Assembly (NCBI RefSeq): GCF_001866665.1
Contig: NZ_MLYO01000063.1
Span: 156,478-220,477 of the forward strand
Direction: 5' to 3'
Length of the DNA: 64,000 bases
DNA from: Streptomyces monashensis
Lineage (GTDB): Bacteria; Actinomycetota; Actinomycetes; Streptomycetales; Streptomycetaceae
Shown: positions 44,307-51,951 of the stretch, piece after piece
How the letters are laid out: each line of letters begins with the position of its first letter
Position numbering within the stretch: the stretch's first letter is position 1
Position numbers and translations under genes: made by a program
Notes under the pieces: model-generated
Seen by the model: only the letters and a program-made list of their open reading frames with translations
Told to the model about the DNA's origin: nothing
Databases searched by the model: none

Positions 44307-44909
44307 GTGATCAGCAATGAGGGCGTACGTCTGGGCGCAGAGGCCGCACGGCGCTTGGCGCAGACAGGGCTCTATGAGTTCGAGTCAGGACTGACGGATG
44401 TCGAGTTCGAGCGCATCGAGCAGGAGTTCGGGTTCGAGTTCGCGGACGATCACCGCGCGTTCCTTGCGGCGGGCCTTCCAGTCAACGTGCCTCCCGAGGA
44501 GGGGCAGACCTGGTCCAAGCCCTGGCCCGAGTGGCGCAGCGGCGATCCGGAAAGGTTGCGCGATCAGCTCGGCTGGCCGGTCGAGGGCGTTCTCTTCGAC
44601 GTCGAGCGCAACGCATTCTGGTACGAGGCATGGGGTGAGCGTCCGGCTGATGCCGCGGCTGCCCTGGCCACTGCACAGCGTCGTCTTCCAGATGTGCCGC
44701 TGCTTGTGCCGGTGTACGGCCACCGGTACCTTCCTGCCGGCCGGGGAAGCTTCGGGCATCCGGTGCTCTCGGTGTGGCAGACCGACATCATCTACTACGG
44801 GCTGGACCTGGTCGACTACATGCACCAGGAGTTCGACGAGGCACGAAGCGATGTCGACGAGACCTGGGGCCCGAGAGCAACAGTCCCCTTCTGGCGCGAC
44901 CTTCTCTGA
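44307..44909 (+). CDS. SMI1/KNR4 (SUKH) family protein
   Basis: A 200-residue protein; I choose the GTG at 44307 (VISNEGVRLGAEAARRLAQT) over the longer frame. The SUKH pattern is clear: LTDVEFERIEQEFGFEFADD, HRAFLAAGLPVNVP, then WPVEGVLFDVERNAFWYEAW and LLVPVYGHRYLPAGRGSFGH PVLSVWQ. SUKH proteins are often immunity proteins against polymorphic toxins; Streptomyces also carries many solitary ones. No toxin gene is next to it. A strong hairpin follows. Confidence 0.85.
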   Translation: MISNEGVRLGAEAARRLAQTGLYEFESGLTDVEFERIEQEFGFEFADDHRAFLAAGLPVNVPPEEGQTWSKPWPEWRSGDPERLRDQLGWPVEGVLFDVERNAFWYEAWGERPADAAAALATAQRRLPDVPLLVPVYGHRYLPAGRGSFGHPVLSVWQTDIIYYGLDLVDYMHQEFDEARSDVDETWGPRATVPFWRDLL

Positions 44910-44917
44910 GACCTGCG

Positions 44918-44948
44918 GGTGCCCTTAGCTTGGGAAGCTAAGGGCACC
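44918..44948 (+). terminator. Terminator hairpin after the SUKH gene
   Basis: A perfect 14-bp stem (GGTGCCCTTAGCTT pairing with AAGCTAAGGGCACC) closing a GGG loop. A degenerate piece of a similar sequence (CTCAGCTTGGGAAGCTCGG) occurs near 57978. Confidence 0.8.
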
Positions 44949-45120
44949 TCGGGCTTGCTCCGGTGCTGACCTGCGGGGGAGCAGCGTCGGGGCCTAGTAG
45001 GCGGTCGACTGGTTCCCCGGTGTTCCCCGCGGTTCCCCGTACGATCTGGCATGCTTCTGGCACGGTCGTACCGTAGAGAATCTCGTGTGCGCCCTCCTCG
45101 GAACTGGCTACGATCTCTGC

Positions 45121-46179
45121 ATGTCTAGCACTCGTGGGACCATCGATGCGGACATGTTCCTTGCATCGTCGCGGCGTTGGATGCATGAAGCCATGCGGCA
45201 TGCCGCCGCCGAGCCACCTGCATACGACCTTGCTGTTCACCATGCACAAGTTGCCGCAGAGCACCTTCTTAAAGGCTTTCTATTCAGCGTGGAGCCCGCA
45301 ATCATCGCAGATAACACAACAATGTTGCTGCATCTGACAGGGGCGATTCACCAGCGAACACAGCATGCCGCAGAGCGCCGGCTGGAGAACGGCGCATCGA
45401 TTAGTGCAAGAGATGCCCTTGAGCTCGCGCGAGAGTTTACAAAGCGTCTCGACCGTGTCAGTAACCAACGTTGGGCGGCTGCTCTAAGTGCACGCAATGG
45501 CGTAGCCCATCTCGGCATCGTTGATGCTTCCATGGCCGAGAGTAATATCGTTACGTGCTTCGATGTCGTGGATGCGCTCCTGAAGGAGCTTGGGGAGTCA
45601 CACGAAGCCTATTGGGGTACTTGGGCTGGTGTCCGCGAGAGTCTCGGGAAAGCGCATCTCGATGATGTCACCCGACGCATGCGTGTACGGCTTGCGAAAG
45701 CGCGCGCTTATATTGCGGAAAAATATGGGGAACTAAATTCCTCTATTCCGCCAGGGCCAATCCTGTGGAGCTATCGAGGGATGTTCGGTCCCGGGAGGTC
45801 CGGGTTCGAGGTGCCATGCCCGGTCGAGGGGCACTCTGGGATGCTGGTTGGATACTCCACAGCCAGGGATGAACGCGGGGTCAATATATTCGTGGCGCAC
45901 TCATTTTTCTGTCAGGTCTGTGGACTTAAGGCGGATGTAGATGAATTCGAACCGCTTGGTATCCCGGAAAGTCTCGATATAGGTGAGAAAGGGCCGGTCG
46001 CCCCTCCTGTGGACCGTGACCCAATCGAATGGCAAGATTACTTGGCATCTGAGAGGGAGTCCGAAAAGATCACTCTCCAGCAGGAGATTGCTGAAGGCCG
46101 ATGGTGCGGTTTTCCTGGGATCGAATGCCCGTGCGATCGAGGTGAGCCCAGGCCGACTTTGTGTCATCAATACCAATAA
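45121..46179 (+). CDS. HEPN-domain protein with C-terminal zinc-ribbon-like region
   Basis: A 352-residue protein from the ATG at 45121, which has no ribosome site but TACGAT about ten bases upstream, so it may be leaderless. The first 170 residues are helical and HEPN-like: LAVHHAQVAAEHLLKGFLFS, then ALSARNGVAHLGIVD with the catalytic R-N-x-x-x-H motif. The C-terminal part has cysteine pairs (VPCPVEGHSG, FFCQVCGLK) and a Cys-rich end (WCGFPGIECPCDRG). A sampled line of this gene is about 53% GC against more than 70% for the host, a sign of transfer. It converges on a second HEPN-type gene 11 bases away. An RNase-based defence or toxin role is inferred. Confidence 0.65.
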   Translation: MSSTRGTIDADMFLASSRRWMHEAMRHAAAEPPAYDLAVHHAQVAAEHLLKGFLFSVEPAIIADNTTMLLHLTGAIHQRTQHAAERRLENGASISARDALELAREFTKRLDRVSNQRWAAALSARNGVAHLGIVDASMAESNIVTCFDVVDALLKELGESHEAYWGTWAGVRESLGKAHLDDVTRRMRVRLAKARAYIAEKYGELNSSIPPGPILWSYRGMFGPGRSGFEVPCPVEGHSGMLVGYSTARDERGVNIFVAHSFFCQVCGLKADVDEFEPLGIPESLDIGEKGPVAPPVDRDPIEWQDYLASERESEKITLQQEIAEGRWCGFPGIECPCDRGEPRPTLCHQYQ

Positions 46180-46190
46180 GTCAGGCGTGA

Positions 46191-47213
46191 CTACTTAGTA
46201 AGAATTGTGATCCAGTCAACTGCCCGATTCCCTGCACTCAGGTAAGCGTAAACCGTACGTTGCCGTTCTCGGGAAGTCACATCGAGAAGGCGCCGAGTCA
46301 TCGAACCAGTATGGATAAGCCTATTGCGCTCGCGATACATCTCTTCGATAAGCGCAAATCCGGAGGGATCTTCTTGCTTAAAAGACCTCTGCGAGAAATG
46401 GCTCGGCGCTTGATCGTAGAATTTCGAAGCAAAACTTCCTTGAAGACCCTTCTCGAAGGATGCAGTCTGACTGCCAGTATTGCGGCTGATATAGGTCTTG
46501 GCGGCAACCTCGCAAGCTGACGCGATTGCCAGGATGGCCTCACGAAGAGTCAACGCTTCTACGGCCTCCTCGGCATCTAGGAGCATGGCGATAGGTAGCG
46601 ACGCATTCCCAAGGCGAAGTGAATCTTCGATCATAGCGATGGGAATTGAGCCAGTCTCGGGCGCGCGGAGCGCTCCTGGGGAAGCCATTCCGTTGACGCC
46701 GGCGAACACTGGAATCGGTGCACCAGTGTTCGCATCAAATGCCGAAATGGTCCAGGGCGTGAGAAGGTAGTACTGACCATCTTGTGGCCGCCATGCGCGC
46801 CTAACTCGCGGGACCCATGCCGCATGCGCCGCAATCCTAATGTGTTCGATGAAGAAGTTAACGGCCTCAACAGCTCGATCTTGAGTAAGTTCCAGGTCGA
46901 ACGGGATATTGTCGGAGCCTGAAGGCGCTTGCTCTTCCCACCGCAAGGTTACCTGAATGCGATCGATTACCGTGTCAGCGACTGTCTTTCGAATTGACCC
47001 GCCAGGAATGCCGACAGGGGTCAGAGTCAGTGACATGCCAGACAGGGACCTGTCGATTTCTTCAGGGAACAATTCCTGCGTCGACGGATCCCAGGGGAGT
47101 ACATGTGCGCTGAATTCTGGCGCGTTTAGGCTAACTCCTTTCCAAGGTGACCAAGTTGTGTCACGCGGAAACCGCGTTTCGAAATAGAACTGCATAATTG
47201 CGGCTATTTTCAA
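46191..47213 (-). CDS. Large protein with C-terminal HEPN-like domain
   Basis: A 340-residue protein. I prefer the TTG at 47213, because GGGGGA precedes it and it overlaps the upstream stop as TTGA; an in-frame ATG at 47234 is the alternative. The N-terminal half is beta-rich and of unknown type (MSLTLTPVGIPGGSIRKTVA, RIQVTLRWEEQAPSGSDNIP). The C-terminal 110 residues are helical: EALTLREAILAIASACEVAA, then IEEMYRERNRLIHTGSM, with an R-N-x-x-x-H motif like that of ApeA-type HEPN domains. A sampled line is about 47% GC. It is convergent with the other HEPN gene and follows a small frame in a probable operon. Confidence 0.6.
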   Translation of the reverse strand: MKIAAIMQFYFETRFPRDTTWSPWKGVSLNAPEFSAHVLPWDPSTQELFPEEIDRSLSGMSLTLTPVGIPGGSIRKTVADTVIDRIQVTLRWEEQAPSGSDNIPFDLELTQDRAVEAVNFFIEHIRIAAHAAWVPRVRRAWRPQDGQYYLLTPWTISAFDANTGAPIPVFAGVNGMASPGALRAPETGSIPIAMIEDSLRLGNASLPIAMLLDAEEAVEALTLREAILAIASACEVAAKTYISRNTGSQTASFEKGLQGSFASKFYDQAPSHFSQRSFKQEDPSGFALIEEMYRERNRLIHTGSMTRRLLDVTSRERQRTVYAYLSAGNRAVDWITILTK

Positions 47214-47461
47214 GTCATCCCCCAGGTGTGGCATCTCGAATTGAGGTATTCTGGATCGGCTCCATTAGTGTAATCCTCGACCTCGCGATGTTCGGGGACG
47301 ACCACTGTAGCTTTCGTTCCAAGGTCGGCGGAGCGATTTTGGCCTGGAGCTGCTTTGGCGCGAGTGATCATGGCCCCGTAAGCTTGCGGCGCGTCGGGCA
47401 TGTGGTGGACCTGCCCGGTAAAGCACGACGTTGGGGCCATGATCTTCGAGGCTCGCGCCAA
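47210..47461 (-). CDS. Small upstream frame coupled to the HEPN-like gene
   Basis: An 83-codon frame (TTG at 47461; an ATG at 47440 would give 76) ending in a TGA that overlaps the TTG start of the next gene. The text is protein-like in its second half (GTKATVVVPEHREVEDYTNG). The 5' half lies within a long inverted repeat, which could affect its expression. No family recognised. I rate it as a plausible small partner of the HEPN-like gene, but it could also be non-coding. Confidence 0.4.
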   Translation of the reverse strand: MARASKIMAPTSCFTGQVHHMPDAPQAYGAMITRAKAAPGQNRSADLGTKATVVVPEHREVEDYTNGADPEYLNSRCHTWGMT

Positions 47462-47462
47462 A
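47354..47462. repeat. Long interrupted inverted repeat
   Basis: Left arm (47354-47377) reads TTTGGCGCGAG then TG then ATCATGGCCCC; the right arm (47433-47462) is its complement with CTTCGAGG in place of the two-base interruption. The two 11-bp blocks of each arm pair perfectly. Inside, CGGGCA and TGCCCG form a second stem. The whole can fold as a long cruciform or structured RNA. No gene-sized frame lies from 47462 to 47656 apart from this. Confidence 0.65.
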
Positions 47463-47553
47463 GTGGCTGGCTAAAATCGCGGAGCCGACCGCCCCAGCCA
47501 CGACGTACCCCTTCTACGGCAAGCGGCTGACTGCTGTGCGCGCGGCACGGGCG

Positions 47554-47600
47554 CCGGCCGGGCTGGAGCGGGGCGGAGACAGGAGCGCAGGCCCGGCCGG
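47554..47600. terminator. GC-rich hairpin between the HEPN block and the conjugative element
   Basis: A perfect 10-bp stem (CCGGCCGGGC pairing with GCCCGGCCGG) with a 27-base loop and further GC-rich sequence after it. It lies downstream of the NUDIX gene stop and upstream of the HEPN-side small frame. Function as terminator is plausible but there is no U-run. Confidence 0.35.
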
Positions 47601-47656
47601 GGGCCGGGCCGCGCGCGGTGAGCGGAGCGAGCCGCCTTGATGAAGGAGAGAAGGTT

Positions 47657-48109
47657 TTATCCCGCTGGGATGAGGCGCTTGCCGTCGTGGCTGCGTACGT
47701 GGGGGCCGTTGCCGTCCAGGGCGTCCAGGAGTCTGACCGCGAAGACCTCGGCCATGCGCTCGCTGACCTCGTCGGGCGTGAGCCAGGAGACGGCTGTGGA
47801 CTCGGTTGAGGTGCGTTCGGTGCCGCCGGAGGGTTTGCAGCGGAAGACCAGGGCCACGATGCCGCGGGTCAAGTTCTTGTAGACGCCGGTCAGTTCGTCG
47901 ACCTCGATGTGGATGCCTGTCTCCTCCAGGACCTCGCGGGCTACGCCGGCCTCGGGGGTCTCGTTGAGTTCGAGGATGCCACCGGGGAGTTCCCAGGTGC
48001 CGTTGTCGGCTCGGCGGATCGCCAGGAGGCGGCCGTCCTCGCGCACTACTACTCCGGCTACGGATACGGAGTGCAGGGGGGACGGTGGCGCTTCCTGTGC
48101 TTGACTCAT
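47657..48109 (-). CDS. NUDIX hydrolase of the conjugative element
   Basis: A 150-residue protein from the ATG at 48109. The Nudix box is complete (GILELNETPEAGVAREVLEE then TGI, residues about 44-66), with the preceding WELPGG. The substrate is some nucleoside diphosphate derivative. A NUDIX gene divergent from a KorSA-type repressor is a standard element of pSAM2-like integrative elements, where its homologue (Pif) is linked to transfer between cells and may block redundant exchange. The start codon lies inside a probable KorSA operator. Confidence 0.88.
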   Translation of the reverse strand: MSQAQEAPPSPLHSVSVAGVVVREDGRLLAIRRADNGTWELPGGILELNETPEAGVAREVLEETGIHIEVDELTGVYKNLTRGIVALVFRCKPSGGTERTSTESTAVSWLTPDEVSERMAEVFAVRLLDALDGNGPHVRSHDGKRLIPAG

Positions 48110-48118
48110 GTAGAGGAG
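48101..48118. promoter_or_regulatory. KorSA-type operator, copy 1
   Basis: TTGACTCATGTAGAGGAG differs in a single base from the block at 48969-48986 (C instead of G). It overlaps the NUDIX start codon and lies 20-40 bases upstream of the repressor gene, a place where KorSA could control both divergent genes. Confidence 0.6.
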
Positions 48119-48139
48119 CATAGGAGGCAGAGAAGGACT

Positions 48140-48919
48140 ATGGGAACTGCGGCTGGAGGGGTCGGATCCGGGCCTCGGTACGTGCAGATCGCGGACGAGA
48201 TCGTGCAGCAGATCCGGGCGGGGGTTCTCAAGCCTGGTGACATGGTGCCGAGTGAGTCTGAGCTGGTGGACCGCTATGGCGTGTCCGGCGGAACGATTCG
48301 TAAGGCCATGGTCGAGGTGCGGGCGAGTGGGCTGGTCGAGACCCGGCACGGCAAGGGCTCGATCGTGAAGAGCCGGCCTCCGGTGCGGCACCGATCCTCT
48401 GATCGTTTCCGGCGTTCGCTCCGGCAGGGTGGGCAGGCGGCCTACCTCGCGGAGTCCGCGCAGTCCGGTGCGGCTGCCAAGGTCAGCGTTCTCTACATCG
48501 GGCCCATGGAGGCGCCCGAGGATGCCGCCCAGCGCCTGGGCGTCCCGGTCGGTGCGCAGGTGCTGGCCCGCCGGCGCCTCTACTTCCGTAATGGCACCCC
48601 GGTCGAGACGGCGACGTCGTACCTGCCGTGGGGCGTCGTGAAGGAGATTCCGGAGCTGTTCGCCGAGAACCCCGGCGGCGGTGGCATCTACGCCCGACTC
48701 GAAGACCACGGGCATGAGTTCGTGGAGTTCGTCGAGACGTTGCAGGCGCGGCCGGCCTCGAAGGCGGAGGCCTCGGAGCTGGCGCTGAGTCCGGGTGCGC
48801 CGGTGGTTCATCTGATCCGGGAGGCCCGTACGACCGAGGGTCTCGTGGTCGAGGTGTGCGACACGCTCATGGCCGCTGACCAGTTCGTTTTCGAGTACAG
48901 GATCCCCGCCTCCGACTGA
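48140..48919 (+). CDS. korSA: KorSA-type GntR repressor of the conjugative element
   Basis: A 259-residue GntR/UTRA protein, ATG at 48140 behind AGAAGGA. Winged helix at residues 13-80 (YVQIADEIVQQIRAGVLKPG, DMVPSESELVDRYGVSGGTI, RKAMVEVRASGLVETRHGKG), UTRA domain after residue 110 (RRRLYFRNGTPVETATSYLP ... LIREARTTEGLVVEVCDTLM). In pSAM2 KorSA represses pra, which activates replication, excision and transfer. Probable operators stand at 48101-48118 and 48969-49026. A terminator hairpin follows. Confidence 0.88.
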   Translation: MGTAAGGVGSGPRYVQIADEIVQQIRAGVLKPGDMVPSESELVDRYGVSGGTIRKAMVEVRASGLVETRHGKGSIVKSRPPVRHRSSDRFRRSLRQGGQAAYLAESAQSGAAAKVSVLYIGPMEAPEDAAQRLGVPVGAQVLARRRLYFRNGTPVETATSYLPWGVVKEIPELFAENPGGGGIYARLEDHGHEFVEFVETLQARPASKAEASELALSPGAPVVHLIREARTTEGLVVEVCDTLMAADQFVFEYRIPASD

Positions 48920-48937
48920 CGCCCGCTCAACTTCCTG

Positions 48938-48971
48938 CAACCCGTCGCGAGTTCTTCTTCGCGGCGGGTTG
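48938..48971 (+). terminator. Terminator after korSA
   Basis: Arms CAACCCGTCGCGA and TCGCGGCGGGTTG pair with one mismatch around an eight-base loop. The right arm runs into the TTGACT of the next control region. Confidence 0.7.
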
Positions 48972-49026
48972 ACTCATGTACAGGAGTGAGGCACTCTTCT
49001 TCATGTCACTCATATACATGAGTGAC
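48969..49026 (+). promoter_or_regulatory. Control region of the transfer/replication operon with two KorSA-type sites
   Basis: TTGACTCATGTACAGGAG (48969-48986) nearly repeats the site at 48101. It is followed by a perfect 9-bp inverted repeat, GTCACTCAT-ATAC-ATGAGTGAC, at 49005-49026. A half-like copy (CTATAGAGGAGTGA) stands at 49039-49052. All share ACTCATRTA/TANAKGAGT. They precede the gene at 49058 and thus the whole transfer operon. Confidence 0.6.
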
Positions 49027-49057
49027 GGAGTCCAGCATCTATAGAGGAGTGATCTCT

Positions 49058-49414
49058 GTGCGTCAGATTCCCGTCGACACCGCCGGCGCGGTCGTGATGG
49101 TCGCCAAGTCCCCGCAGGTCAAGGTCCGTGACCGCCGTACAGGCGAGATCGCCACCGACACCGAGACCGGGGCGAAGCTGATGACGGTCGACGTGATGTT
49201 CGCGGCGAACGAGGAGGTGGAGATCCTCTCCATCACCGTCCCGGAGCCCGGCATCACCGGCGAGCTGGCCATGGGCACGCCGGTCGCGCTCACCGGCCTG
49301 ATCGCTCGGCCCTGGGAGAACGACTTCAACGGCCAGAAGCGGCACGGCATCGCGTTCCGCGCGGTCGCGGTCACCTCGCTCGCCGACGCCGCCGCAGGGC
49401 CCAAGGCGGCCTGA
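49058..49414 (+). CDS. SCO3933-family regulatory protein of the conjugative element
   Basis: A 118-residue protein starting at a GTG ten bases after GAGGAG. The sequence (IPVDTAGAVVMVAKSPQVKV, RDRRTGEIATDTETGAKLMT, EEVEILSITVPEPGITGELA) is the conserved small protein encoded just before the transfer ATPase in Streptomyces integrative elements. Its role is unproven, though a regulatory or single-strand-binding-like function has been proposed. Three bases separate it from the transfer gene. Confidence 0.8.
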   Translation: MRQIPVDTAGAVVMVAKSPQVKVRDRRTGEIATDTETGAKLMTVDVMFAANEEVEILSITVPEPGITGELAMGTPVALTGLIARPWENDFNGQKRHGIAFRAVAVTSLADAAAGPKAA

Positions 49415-49416
49415 TC

Positions 49417-50772
49417 ATGACCGGTTTCACGGTCGCCCTGGTGCTGGTCGTCGTCGCCGTGGGTCTCCTGCGGTGGCGGCGTCCCGCCTGGTACTGGTTG
49501 ACCTTCGGGGTCACGCTGGCCGTCGTGCGGGTCCTGGTCCGGTACCGCTCCGTCATGGACGCGTGCGGGTTAACCGTGCCGCCCCCGCGGTGGCGACTCG
49601 CTCTCGCCCGTGCCACCAACCGGCCGATACCGGAGCCCCGTGCCCCGCGCATCCTGCGGCTGCGCCCGACTCGTACCGGCCTGGTCCTGCGGCTCAAGCT
49701 CCGCCCCGGACAGGACGCCTTCGATGTCGCCGCCGCCTCGGACCGGCTCCGGCACTCGTTCTCGATGTACGGCGTGACCTCGCGAGAGCTGCGCTCGGGT
49801 GTCGTAGAGGTGCGGATGACCGGCTACGACGTGCTCAAGCGGGTGCAGATGCCGGCCAAGACCGACACCCGGCCGATGCGGGTACCGGTCGCCCTGCGGC
49901 AGGACGGCTCGGTGCACTACCGCGACTACCGGGCGATACCCCACGCGCTCACCCTCGGGGCCACGGAGTCCGGCAAGTCCGTCTACCAGCGCAACCTGGT
50001 CGCCGGGCTCGCGCCGATGGACGTCGCCCTTGTCGGCATCGACTGCAAGCAGGGGGTTGAACTGTTCCCGCTGGCCCGCCGGTTCTCCGCGCTGGCCGAC
50101 GATCCCGACACCGCCGCCGAAGTGCTCGACGCGCTCGTGGTCCGGATGGAGCGCACCTATCAGGTCATCCGGGCTCAGCAGCGGATCACCGCCGACGTGC
50201 CGGACGCGGAGATCGCCGCCGACATCTGGGACCTGCCCGATCACCTACGTCCGGTCCCGGTCGTGGTCCTGGTCGACGAGGTCGCCGAACTCGCCCTGTA
50301 CGCCAACAAGGAGGAGGAGAAGCGCCGGGACCGCATCATCACCGCCCTGGTCCGCCTCGCCCAGCTCGGCCGCGCGGCCGGCATCTACCTCGAAATCTGC
50401 GGGCAGCGCTTCGGCTCCGAACTCGGCAAGGGCATCACCATGCTCCGCGCCCAGCTCACCGGCCGCACCGCCCACCGCGTCAACGACGAGTCATCCGCCA
50501 ACATGGCCTTCGGCGACATCGCCCCGGACGCCGTCCTCGCAGCCATCCAGATCCCGGCCGAAATGCGGGGACTCGCCATCTCGGGCGACTCCTCTGGAGG
50601 GTGGCACCGCATCCGTGCTCCGCACACCTCGCTCCGCCAGGCCGTGAACATCTGCAACCGGCACGCCGACCGGACCCCGGACCTGCCCGAGCTGGCTCCG
50701 TTCCGGCCGGTCCTCTCCGCCACGGCTGCCGCTCCCGTGTCGCTGGCCAAGGCTTCCTCAGCCGCCGTCTGA
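49417..50772 (+). CDS. traSA: FtsK/SpoIIIE-type DNA translocase, conjugal transfer protein
   Basis: A 451-residue membrane-anchored ATPase. Two N-terminal helices (GFTVALVLVVVAVGLLRW and WYWLTFGVTLAVVRVLV) are followed by the motor domain: Walker A LGATESGKSVYQRN near residues 181-194 and Walker B VPVVVLVDEVAELALY near 282, then an FtsK-like arginine region (LGRAAGIYLEICGQRFGSEL). Transfer in Streptomyces needs only this protein, which pumps double-stranded DNA into the recipient. It lies in the main operon of the element. Confidence 0.92.
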   Translation: MTGFTVALVLVVVAVGLLRWRRPAWYWLTFGVTLAVVRVLVRYRSVMDACGLTVPPPRWRLALARATNRPIPEPRAPRILRLRPTRTGLVLRLKLRPGQDAFDVAAASDRLRHSFSMYGVTSRELRSGVVEVRMTGYDVLKRVQMPAKTDTRPMRVPVALRQDGSVHYRDYRAIPHALTLGATESGKSVYQRNLVAGLAPMDVALVGIDCKQGVELFPLARRFSALADDPDTAAEVLDALVVRMERTYQVIRAQQRITADVPDAEIAADIWDLPDHLRPVPVVVLVDEVAELALYANKEEEKRRDRIITALVRLAQLGRAAGIYLEICGQRFGSELGKGITMLRAQLTGRTAHRVNDESSANMAFGDIAPDAVLAAIQIPAEMRGLAISGDSSGGWHRIRAPHTSLRQAVNICNRHADRTPDLPELAPFRPVLSATAAAPVSLAKASSAAV

Positions 50773-50857
50773 CCTCTCTCGGATCCCCACCGGTCGGCGC
50801 GACCGCCTTCGCGCCAGGTCCCTACCCCCGCCATGCCCAAGGAAGGGAGACCCCGCC

Positions 50858-51061
50858 GTGTGCCCGAACTGCGAGGACTTCGCTCGAACCGTGCTCCTGC
50901 TCGGCCAACTCGCCTTGTACGCCGACATGGCCGGCGCCGACCTCGACTTCGTGGAAGCCGTCAGCGCGTCCCTCGCCGTCTCGCTGCCCGAGCCGCCGCC
51001 CGGCACGTTCCCGGATGACTACGACCCCGACGGCGGCCCCGCCTACCCCGGTGACTCCTGA
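50858..51061 (+). CDS. Small conserved element protein (SCO3932-like)
   Basis: A 67-residue acidic protein starting with GTG behind AAGGAAGGGAG. It begins MCPNCEDFARTVLLLGQLAL and has a single CxxC pair; the C-terminus is Asp/Pro/Gly-rich (FPDDYDPDGGPAYPGDS). Such a gene usually sits between the transfer ATPase and the DUF2637 gene. The stop overlaps the start of the next gene by one base. Function unknown. Confidence 0.65.
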   Translation: MCPNCEDFARTVLLLGQLALYADMAGADLDFVEAVSASLAVSLPEPPPGTFPDDYDPDGGPAYPGDS

Positions 51062-51735
51062 TGGGTGCCCGTCACGGCCTCCGCGTCGACGCGGTCTTGG
51101 TTCAGGCCGTCATCGCCGGTGCCCTGTCCTTCGCTCACCTGCATGACCTGGCCTCCGCTGCCGGTCAGAACGGGTGGAAGGCCTGGGCCTACCCGGTCAG
51201 TGTCGACCTGCTCATGGTCGCGGCTTGGCGGCGGCTGCGCAGTGAGGGACCGTCCCGGCTGGCCTGGTGCTGGTTCGTCGTCGCGCTGTTCGCCTCGCTC
51301 GGCGCCAACGTCGCCACGGCCGGGTTCCTCGACCTGGCCGACCCGCCCGCCCTGCTCCGCCTCGGCATCGCCGGATGGCCCGCGCTCGCCTTCCTCGGCG
51401 GGACCCTCCTCGCGCACTCGTCGGCTGCGGAGTCGGGGCCGGTACCGCCGGCATCTGTCGCGGACGCGGAAGAGGTCGTGGCTCCGGTCGAGCAACCAGT
51501 CCAGGACGCCGAACGCGCATCGGCAACTGAGCCGGTGCCCGAGTCTGACGCAGCCCCCGCATCTCCGGCCCCGGCTCCCGCTCCTCCGGTCCCCGCCGTA
51601 CTGATCGACCACGCCCGCAAGGTCGCCGACGAGTACCGCACCCGCACCGGATCCCCGATCGACCCCGACACCTTGCGCTCCCGCCTCGGCGTCCCGCCCC
51701 ACCTCGCCGACGCCATCGCCGCCCACCTCGCCTGA
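51061..51735 (+). CDS. DUF2637 membrane protein (Spd-type)
   Basis: A 224-residue protein. Four helices lie in the first 125 residues (LVQAVIAGALSFAHLHDLAS, WAYPVSVDLLMVAAWRRL, WCWFVVALFASLGANVATAG, IAGWPALAFLGGTLLAHS), the DUF2637 core. A Glu/Pro/Ala-rich linker then leads to a short winged-helix-like tail (VADEYRTRTGSPIDPDTLRS, RLGVPPHLADAIAAHLA). These proteins help spread the element within the mycelium of the recipient after primary transfer. Confidence 0.85.
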   Translation: MGARHGLRVDAVLVQAVIAGALSFAHLHDLASAAGQNGWKAWAYPVSVDLLMVAAWRRLRSEGPSRLAWCWFVVALFASLGANVATAGFLDLADPPALLRLGIAGWPALAFLGGTLLAHSSAAESGPVPPASVADAEEVVAPVEQPVQDAERASATEPVPESDAAPASPAPAPAPPVPAVLIDHARKVADEYRTRTGSPIDPDTLRSRLGVPPHLADAIAAHLA

Positions 51736-51755
51736 CCAGCACGAGAGGAAGACCG

Positions 51756-51950
51756 GTGACCCATGACCCGGCCGACCTGACCGCCTCCGACTACCTCGAC
51801 GGCGCCCGCGAGATGGCCGCCGCCAACCGGCCCTTCCTCGCTCACCTGCTCGCCGAGGAAGCCGCCCAGCGCACCGCTGACCCGGCCACCGCCGCCGGTA
51901 TCCGCGCCAGCTTCCCCGCCCCGGCCACGACCCGAGAGGAGACCGACTGA
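51756..51950 (+). CDS. Small helical element protein
   Basis: A 64-residue protein starting with GTG after GAGAGGAAGA. The sequence is helical and charged (TASDYLDGAREMAAANRPFL, AHLLAEEAAQRTADPATAAG). No known domain. It is one of several short genes in the spread region of Streptomyces integrative elements. One base separates its stop from the next start. Confidence 0.55.
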   Translation: MTHDPADLTASDYLDGAREMAAANRPFLAHLLAEEAAQRTADPATAAGIRASFPAPATTREETD

Positions 51951-51951
51951 C

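Noticed and set aside
47657..48940. A long minus-strand frame extending the NUDIX gene to 427 codons
   Set aside because: The extension is antisense to the KorSA-type gene; the NUDIX domain is complete from the ATG at 48109.
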